A DNA stretch of 36,928 bases from an uncultured Prevotella sp. (GTDB taxonomy: Bacteria > Bacteroidota > Bacteroidia > Bacteroidales > Bacteroidaceae), in NCBI GenBank assembly GCA_900770515.1, contig CAAHDP010000216.1:1-36928 (forward strand), in the 5' to 3' direction. Position numbers and translations under genes: made by a program. Within the stretch, counting starts at the first letter, position 1, and the number at the start of each line of letters is the position of its first letter. Positions 1 through 7,830 of the stretch are shown here, piece after piece. The notes beneath the pieces were generated by a model, which saw only the letters and a program-made list of their open reading frames with translations, did no database searches and was not told the DNA's origin.

Positions 1-43
1 AGAAGCTCCTAGCCCAGGGCAGCGCCCTGGGCTAGGAGCTTCT
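1..43. repeat. Perfect 20-bp palindrome (REP-like hairpin)
   Basis: Bases 1-20 (AGAAGCTCCTAGCCCAGGGC) are the exact reverse complement of 24-43, with the 3-nt loop AGC between them. A second small hairpin follows at once: GCCCT 44-48, loop TTC, AGGGC 52-56. No T-run follows on the + strand, so an intrinsic terminator is not obvious. The paired-hairpin layout suggests a dispersed palindromic element. The window starts exactly at the element, so its left part may be missing. Confidence 0.75.
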
Positions 44-127
44 GCCCTTTCAGGGCGTGTGGAGCCAATTTGCGAAAGTTGAATCATCAAAATGGAGGGT
101 TTGGGGAGCATATTAAATGATGAAACA

Positions 128-199
128 AAGTTTTTTTGATGCAAAATGAAATTGAACCAAAATGAACCAACTTTGTTTCGAATATTATTGTTACCTTTG
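128..199 (+). promoter_or_regulatory. Promoter of the first BspA cluster with tandem TGAACCAA sites
   Basis: A Bacteroidota -7 box TACCTTTG lies at 192-199. No TTTG sits at the usual 19-20 nt spacing; the nearest (172-175) is only 16 nt upstream. Instead two direct copies of TGAACCAA lie at 153-160 and 163-170, a 10-bp period, i.e. one helical turn. The block 128-170 recurs upstream of the second BspA gene (14210-14252) with 41 of 43 bases identical, and the distance from the second TGAACCAA to the -7 box is 21 nt in both. This layout suggests an activator-dependent promoter (inference). Confidence 0.6.
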
Positions 200-210
200 C
201 AACCGATAAG

Positions 211-239
211 GCCTCTTCACCTTTTTTAAGGTGAAAGGC
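211..239 (+). promoter_or_regulatory. 5' leader stem-loop
   Basis: TTCACCTT (216-223), loop TTTT, AAGGTGAA (228-235) form a perfect 8-bp stem. It is extended by GCCT (211-214) with AGGC (236-239), leaving C215 bulged. It sits in the roughly 90-nt untranslated leader between the -7 box and the ATG at 291. The second BspA gene has a different hairpin in the same relative place. Confidence 0.55.
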
Positions 240-290
240 GAAGGAAATGATAGTAAATAATAAAAAATTCAATAACTTAAAACAAAGCGT

Positions 291-3200
291 ATGAAACGAC
301 TTTTACTTTTATCAGTCATGTTCTGTATAGGAGTGCTGCAAGGATTTGCGCAAACCTTCACATATACAGACGAGAATGGAGTGAATTGGGAATGTAGTTT
401 AAACAACACTGGTACAACTATGCCCGATGGTTCATGGAAGGACAGCACCGATGTAACCATCTATAGTGCCAGTAACTATGGGGAAGAAGTGACAGTACCA
501 GGAGTTGTCAAATATGAAGGAAAAGACTATACCATCACTAGTCTTAACAGCATTTTCAGCAACAACCAGACCCTGAAAAAGGTTACTTTGCCGAAATCTG
601 TAACTTCGTTGGATAATACCTTCGATGGATGTACGCTTCTTTCCGAAGTAGTGAATACAGAACAAATTTTGCATTGCTATAATTATACTTTTAACAATTG
701 CAGTTCCTTGAAGAACATAGATTTAAGTAATTGTGAAACAATTGGAGGTAGCACCTTCTCAAACTGTAACAATTTGCAATCTGTCAACCTAAAGAAATGC
801 AAGACAATTGAAAATAATGCTTTTTCAAATTGTAGCCATTTACAATCTGTAGGCGATCTTTCAAGTTGTACAACAATAGGGGGATTAGCTTTCCAATGTT
901 GCTCATCATTGAAGTCTATAGACATTAGTAATTGTAACTCTTTAGACAGCTACGTGTTTCAAAGTTGTTCAAAACTTGAAGAAGTAAAACTTTCAAAACA
1001 GATAAACAAAATAAACGAATATACATTTGACGGATGCACAAACCTTAAAAGTATCGATTTAAGCAATTGTACATCGATTGGAGGTAGTGCTTTCAGTGGA
1101 TGCCAAAGCTTGACATCCTTAGGAAACACTGCTTTGATAAATTCAATTCAAAGCCATGCATTTTCGAATTGCGCTAATTTAACTACCATCGACTTATCAA
1201 ATTGCACTTTTATTGGGGGGTGGGCTTTTAGCACTTGTGCTAAACTTTCCAATATAAACCTTTCAAAATGCAAGATCCTTGGAAATGGTACCTTCTATAA
1301 TTGTACTAATTTGACAGAAGTTGATTTGTCATCATGTTCATCTTTGGCTGAGGGTGTTTTTTCATACTGTTCAAGCCTTAAAACGATAAAAGGAATCGAG
1401 AATTTCACAACGATTCCTGCTAATGCTTTTGAGGGTACAGGCATCGAAACATTGTCTTTGCCTCTATGTACAACTATTCAAAAGGCGGCATTTAAAAAAT
1501 GCATGCAATTGAAATCTGTTAATTTGCCAAAATGTGAAACCATAGAAGGTTACCACATGGAAGGTTTTGAAGAAGATGGAGCTTTTTATGGCTGCAACAA
1601 TTTGCGAGAGATTGAACTACCAAGCTGTATAAATATTGGAGAGTATACATTCTATAGCTGCTCAAAATTGAATTCTATCAACATTCCAGTATGTCAAACC
1701 ATTGACCAGGAAGCTTTTGCATACTGTGGTAACTTGAATGTGGTTTCTCTGCCTAACACTATACAAAAATTAGGATACAAGTGTTTCAATGGAAATACAT
1801 CGTTAACGTTGTATGCTAAGAATGTACCTGCCTTAGACCGCTATCCTGGAACTATGGAAGAATCTGACACCTTAGCCTTAGGCAAAAACGTATTAATCAT
1901 CGTGCCAGAGGAATCACTCGCAGCTTATCAGGCAGCTGATGTCTGGAATACAATGAGCGAGAGAATCTTCCCTATGGGTACTCAATTTGATTATAACGTA
2001 GAGGCTACAGCACAAGCTAGCACTTCTGGACTTCAGAAAGCAATTGGAGAAAAGAATCTTAGAAGCGTGGTTACCCTTAAAGTAAAGGGATCTATCAATA
2101 GTTACGACATCATGGTTATGCGTAACAAGATGGATAATCTCCATTATTTGGACTTGGCAGATGCTGATGTTAAGAGCAATACATACGATTATTATACGGG
2201 ATTTAGCACTCAAGATGACATTCTGGGTCCTCATTCTTTTGCCGACCTTGACAAGCTATTGACTGTCAAGTTGCCAAAAAGCGTAAAGTATATCGACCAA
2301 GCCTTTAACAACTGCAGCCAGTTGCGTTCTGTTGAAATGCCAGAGAATCTGATTTGCGTAGGTGATACTCTAGATAATGAATGGAGCATGGATGGTGGAG
2401 CCTTTAATAATTGCATCAATCTTGAAAATATCATATTCCACAATTGCGAGAAGATTGGAGGATATGCTTTTTACCAATGTAATTCTTTGCAGGAAATCAC
2501 ATTGCCAAAGGATCTGAAGCGTATTGGAAACAGTGCATTTAGGTATTGCAGTCAGCTTAAAGATATTATTCTTCCTAGCGAAGTTGAAACTATCAACTAT
2601 CATGCTTTCGAAGACTGCGGCAACCTGTCATCGGTTCAGTTTCCACCATCATTGAAGCGCATCGAATCTAATGCTTTTTCCTACTGTAGCAAGCTTAGCA
2701 GCATCAACCTTCCAGGTCTTACAAGCATCTCAAACAGCACCTTCGATGGTTGCAGCAACCTGACAGAAGTGAAGCTTCCTAGCACCCTGGAGCGTATCGG
2801 CGACAATGCATTCAAAAACTGCAGCAACTTGACCAAGGTATACACCTACACCATCTTGCCGATCAATATCGACCAGAATACATTTACTAACTTCAAGGCT
2901 ACTACACTCTATGTGCCAACCCAGAGCTACGACAACTACTACTGGAGCACACAGTGGGGACAGTTTAAGGAAATCAAGGAGTTTGATGAACCTTATACCT
3001 ATATCTATCTCGACAACGAGTTTACACTCGAAAAGAGATTCGAAGGTACGCCTGATATCGACATCAAGAACAATGGTGCTCTTACCGTAAACGGAAAGGA
3101 TAATCAGAATGCAGGCGAAGTAACCGTTAAGGGAGATGGCAACAGCTCTGCCGGAACACTCATTACAGACGGCAACCTGGATGCCAAGAAACTGAGATTC

Positions 3201-4397
3201 GACATCACTGTCAATGCCAACCAATGGTATTTCTTCAGCTTCCCATTCGATATCAACCTCACTGACATCAAGACACCTGGCAAATACGTGTTCCGCAAAT
3301 ACAACGGTTCACTCCGTGCCGACCAGGGTACAGGCGGATGGGTTGACCTGGCTAGCGACGAAACTACCCTCAAGCAGGGCGTAGGCTATATCTTCCAGAC
3401 TGCCCAGGGCGGTAACCTCACCCTGAGAGTAACCAAGGAGAAATTCGGAAAACTGGATGCCAACAACATCGTGAAGGATTTGAGCAGCTATCCATCTGCC
3501 GACGAGCAGAACGCAAGCTGGAACTTCATCGGTAACCCACAGATCAGTTACATGGATGCAGCTTCCCTCGGCTACGACGCTCCTATCACCTATTGGAACG
3601 GAAATTCCTACGAGGCTGTGCGCCCAGGCGACGACGAGTTTGCCCTCCAGCCATTCCAGGCATTCTTCGTACAGAAGCCAGTGGATGTAAGCAACATCGA
3701 GTTCAAGGCTGAAGACCGTATCACCAAGAGCGAGAGCATCAACAAGCAGAACAATGCACGCGCCAGAAGAATCGGTCGCGGCATCAACCCAGATCGTCTG
3801 CTCATCAACCTCGCCCTGAGCGACGGCAACCATACCGACAAGACCCGCGTGGTATTCAACGACAAGAAGAGCCAGGCTTACGAGCTGGATTGCGATGCAG
3901 CCAAGTTTGCTGCCATCAACGATGCCCCTCAGTTCTATACCATCGAGGCAAAGGCAGGCAACCTCGCCATCAACGAGCGACCAATGGGTAGCGTGAAACT
4001 CGGTTTCGCTGCCAAGAAAGCAGGCAACTTCACCATCTCTGCCAAGAGAATGGACCAGCCTATGCTCCTGCAGGACAATCAGACAGGTGCGACTTTCGAC
4101 CTGACAGAAGGCGACTACCAGTTTGCTTCCAACGCGGGAACCTTCGAAAACCGTTTCGTTCTCGTTCCTAGCAGAGGCACCACAGGCATCGCCGACATCG
4201 TGAAGAAGACCGGTATCAACATCATGCCAACCGATGCAGGTATCAACCTCAACGGCGTGAACGGCAAGAAGGTTACCATCTATGCTGCCGACGGCACCAT
4301 GCTCGCATTGCGCACCTTCGACGGCATGCTCAACCTGATGAAGGGAGTATACATCGTAAAGATAGACAACCTTTCAACCAAGGTGATGGTGAAGTAA
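291..4397 (+). CDS. BspA-like leucine-rich-repeat surface protein with T9SS-like tail
   Basis: A secreted surface protein of 1368 aa. Residues 1-20 are a signal peptide ending near GFAQ. About 17 cysteine-rich LRR_5 (BspA/TpLRR-type) repeats fill residues about 60-530, with recurring units such as DLSNCxxIGGxAFxxC. A cap-like segment begins at V538 (VPEESLAAYQ) and leads into a short non-LRR linker. A second LRR block covers about 680-875 and ends in VPTQSYDNYY. Residues about 905-1295 are a beta-rich region shared with the paralogue at 14580. The last ~70 residues end in GVYIVKIDNLSTKVMVK, a typical T9SS type-A sorting tail. BspA family members are known for adhesion to host or bacterial surfaces; the ligand here is unknown. 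The gene is compositionally mosaic: the LRR part is AT-rich and the C-terminal part GC-rich. It leads an operon-like series with a 39-nt gap to the next gene. Confidence 0.9.
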   Translation: MKRLLLLSVMFCIGVLQGFAQTFTYTDENGVNWECSLNNTGTTMPDGSWKDSTDVTIYSASNYGEEVTVPGVVKYEGKDYTITSLNSIFSNNQTLKKVTLPKSVTSLDNTFDGCTLLSEVVNTEQILHCYNYTFNNCSSLKNIDLSNCETIGGSTFSNCNNLQSVNLKKCKTIENNAFSNCSHLQSVGDLSSCTTIGGLAFQCCSSLKSIDISNCNSLDSYVFQSCSKLEEVKLSKQINKINEYTFDGCTNLKSIDLSNCTSIGGSAFSGCQSLTSLGNTALINSIQSHAFSNCANLTTIDLSNCTFIGGWAFSTCAKLSNINLSKCKILGNGTFYNCTNLTEVDLSSCSSLAEGVFSYCSSLKTIKGIENFTTIPANAFEGTGIETLSLPLCTTIQKAAFKKCMQLKSVNLPKCETIEGYHMEGFEEDGAFYGCNNLREIELPSCINIGEYTFYSCSKLNSINIPVCQTIDQEAFAYCGNLNVVSLPNTIQKLGYKCFNGNTSLTLYAKNVPALDRYPGTMEESDTLALGKNVLIIVPEESLAAYQAADVWNTMSERIFPMGTQFDYNVEATAQASTSGLQKAIGEKNLRSVVTLKVKGSINSYDIMVMRNKMDNLHYLDLADADVKSNTYDYYTGFSTQDDILGPHSFADLDKLLTVKLPKSVKYIDQAFNNCSQLRSVEMPENLICVGDTLDNEWSMDGGAFNNCINLENIIFHNCEKIGGYAFYQCNSLQEITLPKDLKRIGNSAFRYCSQLKDIILPSEVETINYHAFEDCGNLSSVQFPPSLKRIESNAFSYCSKLSSINLPGLTSISNSTFDGCSNLTEVKLPSTLERIGDNAFKNCSNLTKVYTYTILPINIDQNTFTNFKATTLYVPTQSYDNYYWSTQWGQFKEIKEFDEPYTYIYLDNEFTLEKRFEGTPDIDIKNNGALTVNGKDNQNAGEVTVKGDGNSSAGTLITDGNLDAKKLRFDITVNANQWYFFSFPFDINLTDIKTPGKYVFRKYNGSLRADQGTGGWVDLASDETTLKQGVGYIFQTAQGGNLTLRVTKEKFGKLDANNIVKDLSSYPSADEQNASWNFIGNPQISYMDAASLGYDAPITYWNGNSYEAVRPGDDEFALQPFQAFFVQKPVDVSNIEFKAEDRITKSESINKQNNARARRIGRGINPDRLLINLALSDGNHTDKTRVVFNDKKSQAYELDCDAAKFAAINDAPQFYTIEAKAGNLAINERPMGSVKLGFAAKKAGNFTISAKRMDQPMLLQDNQTGATFDLTEGDYQFASNAGTFENRFVLVPSRGTTGIADIVKKTGINIMPTDAGINLNGVNGKKVTIYAADGTMLALRTFDGMLNLMKGVYIVKIDNLSTKVMVK

Positions 4398-4436
4398 TCA
4401 TACGCAGAATGATCAACGGAAATAAAATTCGAGCCT

Positions 4437-5228
4437 ATGAAAAGAATCATCATCCATAGCGTCACCACATGGCTGCTGCTCTTCCTGAGCAGCACCATGC
4501 TGATGGCAGCTCTGCCAGACGACGACTTCAACCCCGTAAACCCACCCGACCCGATGATGAAATACAAGGTGGAGGTGGCGTATTCGGAATACGGATATAC
4601 ATCGGGAGGCGGAACCTACAACTGGGGAGACGAAGCCTACATCAGTACTTCTGCCAACAACGAGAACTATCAGTTTGCCTACTGGCTGAAGAACGGAGTG
4701 AAATACTCAGAGGAATCCTCCTTTATATATAAGGTGGAAGAATGGAACGTCAAGTTCGAGGCGGTTTACGACTACAAGCCGGTGAGTCCGTCGGAACCTC
4801 AGCCCATGAACCGATACCGCCTCTATCTGACCACAGACGATGAGGGCAACTGCTCCTTCAACCGCACCAGTGGCGAAAAGGTGGAAGCGGGAAGCTTCGT
4901 CTGGCTGTCGGCATATCTCAGTTCGGGTTACATCTTCAAGGGATGGTACCTGGGAGATGAGCTGATCAGCACAGACCAGGACTTTCAATACGAGATGCCT
5001 AAGCAGAACGTTACGCTCAGGGCACACATCGTATACAGTCCGAGCAGTCCGAGCGACCCGGGCGGAACGGGACAGGGCAACGTAGACAACAGCAGCGGCA
5101 TCGATGAAGTTACCCTAAGCCCATCAGCCTGCTCCAACCGCATCTACCAGTTGGACGGAACGAGCGCTGCCCAGCTCCAGAAGGGCAAGGTCTATATCAG
5201 AAACCATAAGAAATTCATCGCCAGGTAA
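4437..5228 (+). CDS. Secreted protein with two divergent InlB-like repeats
   Basis: A 263-aa exported protein. Residues 1-24 form a signal peptide (hydrophobic WLLLFLSSTMLMAA). Two repeats of about 70-75 residues follow, at roughly 43-112 and 121-196. They share the pattern YGYTSGGGTY...YWLKNG and SFNRTSGEKVEAG...GWYLGDE, which resembles the divergent InlB B-repeat / Flg_new families of Gram-positive and Bacteroidota surface proteins. A Ser/Pro/Gly-rich linker follows, then a short tail ending KGKVYIRNHKKF, resembling the end of a T9SS tail. It is a clear paralogue of the gene at 17536, and in both places it follows a BspA-like gene, so the pair probably acts together. The ligand and exact role are unknown. 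Confidence 0.8.
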   Translation: MKRIIIHSVTTWLLLFLSSTMLMAALPDDDFNPVNPPDPMMKYKVEVAYSEYGYTSGGGTYNWGDEAYISTSANNENYQFAYWLKNGVKYSEESSFIYKVEEWNVKFEAVYDYKPVSPSEPQPMNRYRLYLTTDDEGNCSFNRTSGEKVEAGSFVWLSAYLSSGYIFKGWYLGDELISTDQDFQYEMPKQNVTLRAHIVYSPSSPSDPGGTGQGNVDNSSGIDEVTLSPSACSNRIYQLDGTSAAQLQKGKVYIRNHKKFIAR

Positions 5229-5235
5229 CCTGGCG
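5219..5235 (+). other. Hairpin spanning a stop codon
   Basis: CGCCAGG (5219-5225) and CCTGGCG (5229-5235) form a 7-bp GC-rich stem. The loop is the TAA stop codon of the InlB-like gene (5226-5228). No T-run follows, so this is more likely an mRNA-processing or stability structure inside the operon than a terminator (inference). Confidence 0.5.
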
Positions 5236-5275
5236 GTGAATTTTCTGCAAATGATAATAAACTAAACTTGATAAT

Positions 5276-6787
5276 ATGAAGAGAAAACTTTTACTCTTTT
5301 GTATCCTGGCTTTTGCGGCGATAGCTGTGTCGGCACAGAACAACCTGGTGATCAGAAACTTCAAGTATGACCAGTATGACCAGACAGCCAACCTCAAGGG
5401 CACACAAAAGAAAGACAACAACGGCAGGACGGCAGCCCTGCTCAAGATTGAGACCAATCTTGACAACCTCGCCTTCGACGGCGGAAGTTATGGTATTGTA
5501 ACCACCCAGCACAAGACGGGACAATGGTGGGTTTATGTGCCGGAGCGTGCACAGAAGATTACCATCCGACATCCTAAGTACGGTGCCTGCGAGTATTACT
5601 ACCCATCGGAAATCAAGGCAGCAAGAACCTACACCATGAAGCTTACCCTGGAAGGTATGGATGTTGCCCTGGAAGCTTCGGTGGCTGGTGCTACCATCAC
5701 CGTGGACGATGAGAAGATAGGAAAGACCCCACAGACCGTCTACCTCTCTTACGGCATCCACCACATCACAGCCCGAAACGGCAACATGTACTATGACAGC
5801 AACGTGAACATCACTAAAGAAAGTCCGAAATCATTGAAGCTGCAGATGCAGGATGAAGACCTGCTCTACGGAACCGTTAACCTGACCGTAGCCGACGGTG
5901 CCGACATCTACTTCGACGGCAAGAAGGTGGGAACGGGTTCCTGGTACCAGCGTCTGAAATACGGCACCTACGTGGTGGAAACCCGCAAGAAGAACTGCGA
6001 GAACCAGACCACATCCTTCGAGGTGGAAGCCAAGAAAGACAAGACCATCGAGGTGAAAGCCCCTATCCCATACACCGGTTCCCTCTTCGTGGTAAGCAGT
6101 CCGAAGGTGGTGGGCATCTACAACGACATCAAGCTTCTCTCGGAGAACGGTTTCGCCAAACTGCCTATCGGAACCAACGAAATCACCTACAGACACGAAG
6201 GCTACCGTCCGCTCACCAAGACCTACAACGTTTTACGTGATGCCGAAATCAACGATACCATCAAGCTCAAGCCTATCACCTATCTGAAGAAGACAGGCAT
6301 CTATGCCGGCGTTGCCTTCACCTACGGCGGAAGCACGATGGGCGTAACGGGAACCATCGGCCTCAACATCTCCAACTTCGACCTTCAGGCTTCCTACACC
6401 ATGGGACTGGGAAGCAGCGACGAGGTTTACTGGTATTCCAAGGAAACCAACGTGCAGCAGGAGATAGACACCTACAAGCTCAACAGCTTCGCCGTGAAAC
6501 TGGGCTACCAGTTCCCATTGAGCATGCGTGTGGGCATCACTCCACAGATAGGCTATCTTACCCAGATGCTTAAGAGCGACGGCAAATATGCCGACGGCAC
6601 CTCGTGCGGTTCCTTCACCATCGGTGCCAAACTGCTCATCGCCCCCGTGTCTCATCTCTGCATCCTCCTCAATCCGGAGTATGCCATCCCAAACAAGAAG
6701 AGCGACACCTATAAATCGGTGGCTGATGTGGGCGGATTTGCCGAAGGCGGTTTCTATGCCCATGCCGGCATCCTCGTGAATTTCTAA
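5276..6787 (+). CDS. PEGA-domain protein with C-terminal outer-membrane beta-barrel
   Basis: A 503-aa envelope protein. The signal peptide ends near VSAQN (residues 1-21). An N-terminal beta domain (about 22-125) is followed by three PEGA-like units at about 130-190, 197-262 and 265-332; typical turns are VDDEKIGKTP and FDGKKVGTGSW. Residues 338-503 alternate polar and hydrophobic residues in strands with short turns and end in GFYAHAGILVNF with a terminal Phe, as expected of a small outer-membrane barrel. The inferred topology is a barrel in the outer membrane holding PEGA modules in the periplasm or at the surface. It lies 47 nt after the previous gene and 25 nt before the next, so it is probably co-transcribed. 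PEGA domains are thought to bind surface polymers; the actual ligand here cannot be told. Confidence 0.82.
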   Translation: MKRKLLLFCILAFAAIAVSAQNNLVIRNFKYDQYDQTANLKGTQKKDNNGRTAALLKIETNLDNLAFDGGSYGIVTTQHKTGQWWVYVPERAQKITIRHPKYGACEYYYPSEIKAARTYTMKLTLEGMDVALEASVAGATITVDDEKIGKTPQTVYLSYGIHHITARNGNMYYDSNVNITKESPKSLKLQMQDEDLLYGTVNLTVADGADIYFDGKKVGTGSWYQRLKYGTYVVETRKKNCENQTTSFEVEAKKDKTIEVKAPIPYTGSLFVVSSPKVVGIYNDIKLLSENGFAKLPIGTNEITYRHEGYRPLTKTYNVLRDAEINDTIKLKPITYLKKTGIYAGVAFTYGGSTMGVTGTIGLNISNFDLQASYTMGLGSSDEVYWYSKETNVQQEIDTYKLNSFAVKLGYQFPLSMRVGITPQIGYLTQMLKSDGKYADGTSCGSFTIGAKLLIAPVSHLCILLNPEYAIPNKKSDTYKSVADVGGFAEGGFYAHAGILVNF

Positions 6788-6812
6788 ACTTAATATATTA
6801 AAATAGGTATAT

Positions 6813-7805
6813 ATGAAGAAACTACTATATAGCAAGAGCATGGCATTCGCCATCCTGATGACTCTGGCTGGCACCATGCAGTCGTGCACCGAGAAGGAGG
6901 AAGAGGATGTCTATGCTTCTACGAAGATTGACTTCAATGTAACGGTTTCACCTTCGAGGGTAGACTTGCCTGCCCGCAATGCATCACAAGAGATTCAGGT
7001 TACTGCCAACACGGCTTGGGGCGTAAGCTCGGATGTTACCTGGGCACACGTGAGCACAAGCAGCGGCATTGCCAACGGATCCTTCACCGTGACCCTGGAC
7101 GACAATACCTCGCTGGAGGAACGCCAGGCTATCATCACCCTTACTTACGGAACCGAGAAGAAGACGGTGACCCTGAACCAGGCGGCTGCCAAGGCTACCC
7201 TCTCTGCCAATGAGGTGAGTCTTGCTGCCAAGAATGCCAGTCAGGAAATCAAGGTAACAGCCAACACCACCTGGAGCGTGGAAACGGAGGCTGAATGGAT
7301 TCACCTGAGCGCTACCAGCGGCACAGAGAACGGCACCTTCACCCTGACCCTGGATGACAACAAGAGTCTGCAGCCTCGCCAGGCTACCATCGTGGTAAAC
7401 TATGGCAAGGAGGGCAAGGAAATCATCACCGTGAACCAGGTGGCTGCTGATGCTACTACCTTCGGCAAGGTACAGAAGAGCGGCATCACCCGATATGAGG
7501 CTACCGTAGCCAGCAGTTTCTCGGCGATGTTCGAGGTACAGGAATATGGTGTGGTTTACTCTTATGTAAACAAGGAGCCTGTCATCAGCGAGGACGACCG
7601 CAACACCCTGAGTGTCAAGGTGGGAACGGCACCGGCAAGCCAGGGAAGCATCGCTACCAAGCTGAGCAACCTGAAGTCGGCTACCACCTATTATCTCCGC
7701 TTCTATACCCGCGGTCCGCTCGGCATCGAATACAGCCCAGTGACCACCTTCAAGACCGAGGGTCAGACACCAAGCGAGGGTGACCATGAGACTCCAGAGA
7801 TATAA
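6813..7805 (+). CDS. BACON-domain lipoprotein
   Basis: A 330-aa lipoprotein. The lipobox AGTMQSC places the acylated cysteine at C25. It is followed by the acidic stretch TEKEEED, which resembles the Bacteroidota lipoprotein surface-export signal, so surface exposure is likely. Two BACON domains lie at about 45-128 and 130-212; they share motifs such as LPARNASQEIQVTANTAWGV, SGIANGSFTVTLDDN and VTLNQAA. A third, fibronectin-like beta domain covers about 215-316 (TYYLRFYTRGPLG). BACON domains are common in Bacteroidota surface glycan-binding and adhesion proteins, often as spacers. There are no glycoside hydrolase or SusCD genes beside it, so a glycan-use role is not supported here. Confidence 0.88.
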   Translation: MKKLLYSKSMAFAILMTLAGTMQSCTEKEEEDVYASTKIDFNVTVSPSRVDLPARNASQEIQVTANTAWGVSSDVTWAHVSTSSGIANGSFTVTLDDNTSLEERQAIITLTYGTEKKTVTLNQAAAKATLSANEVSLAAKNASQEIKVTANTTWSVETEAEWIHLSATSGTENGTFTLTLDDNKSLQPRQATIVVNYGKEGKEIITVNQVAADATTFGKVQKSGITRYEATVASSFSAMFEVQEYGVVYSYVNKEPVISEDDRNTLSVKVGTAPASQGSIATKLSNLKSATTYYLRFYTRGPLGIEYSPVTTFKTEGQTPSEGDHETPEI

Positions 7806-7830
7806 ATCATCTAACGAAAGAAACAGAAAT

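Noticed and set aside
720..1800. Regularly spaced repeats that could be mistaken for a CRISPR or VNTR array
   Set aside because: The repeats are degenerate at DNA level and all in frame. They encode LRR units and have no conserved direct repeat separated by unique spacers.
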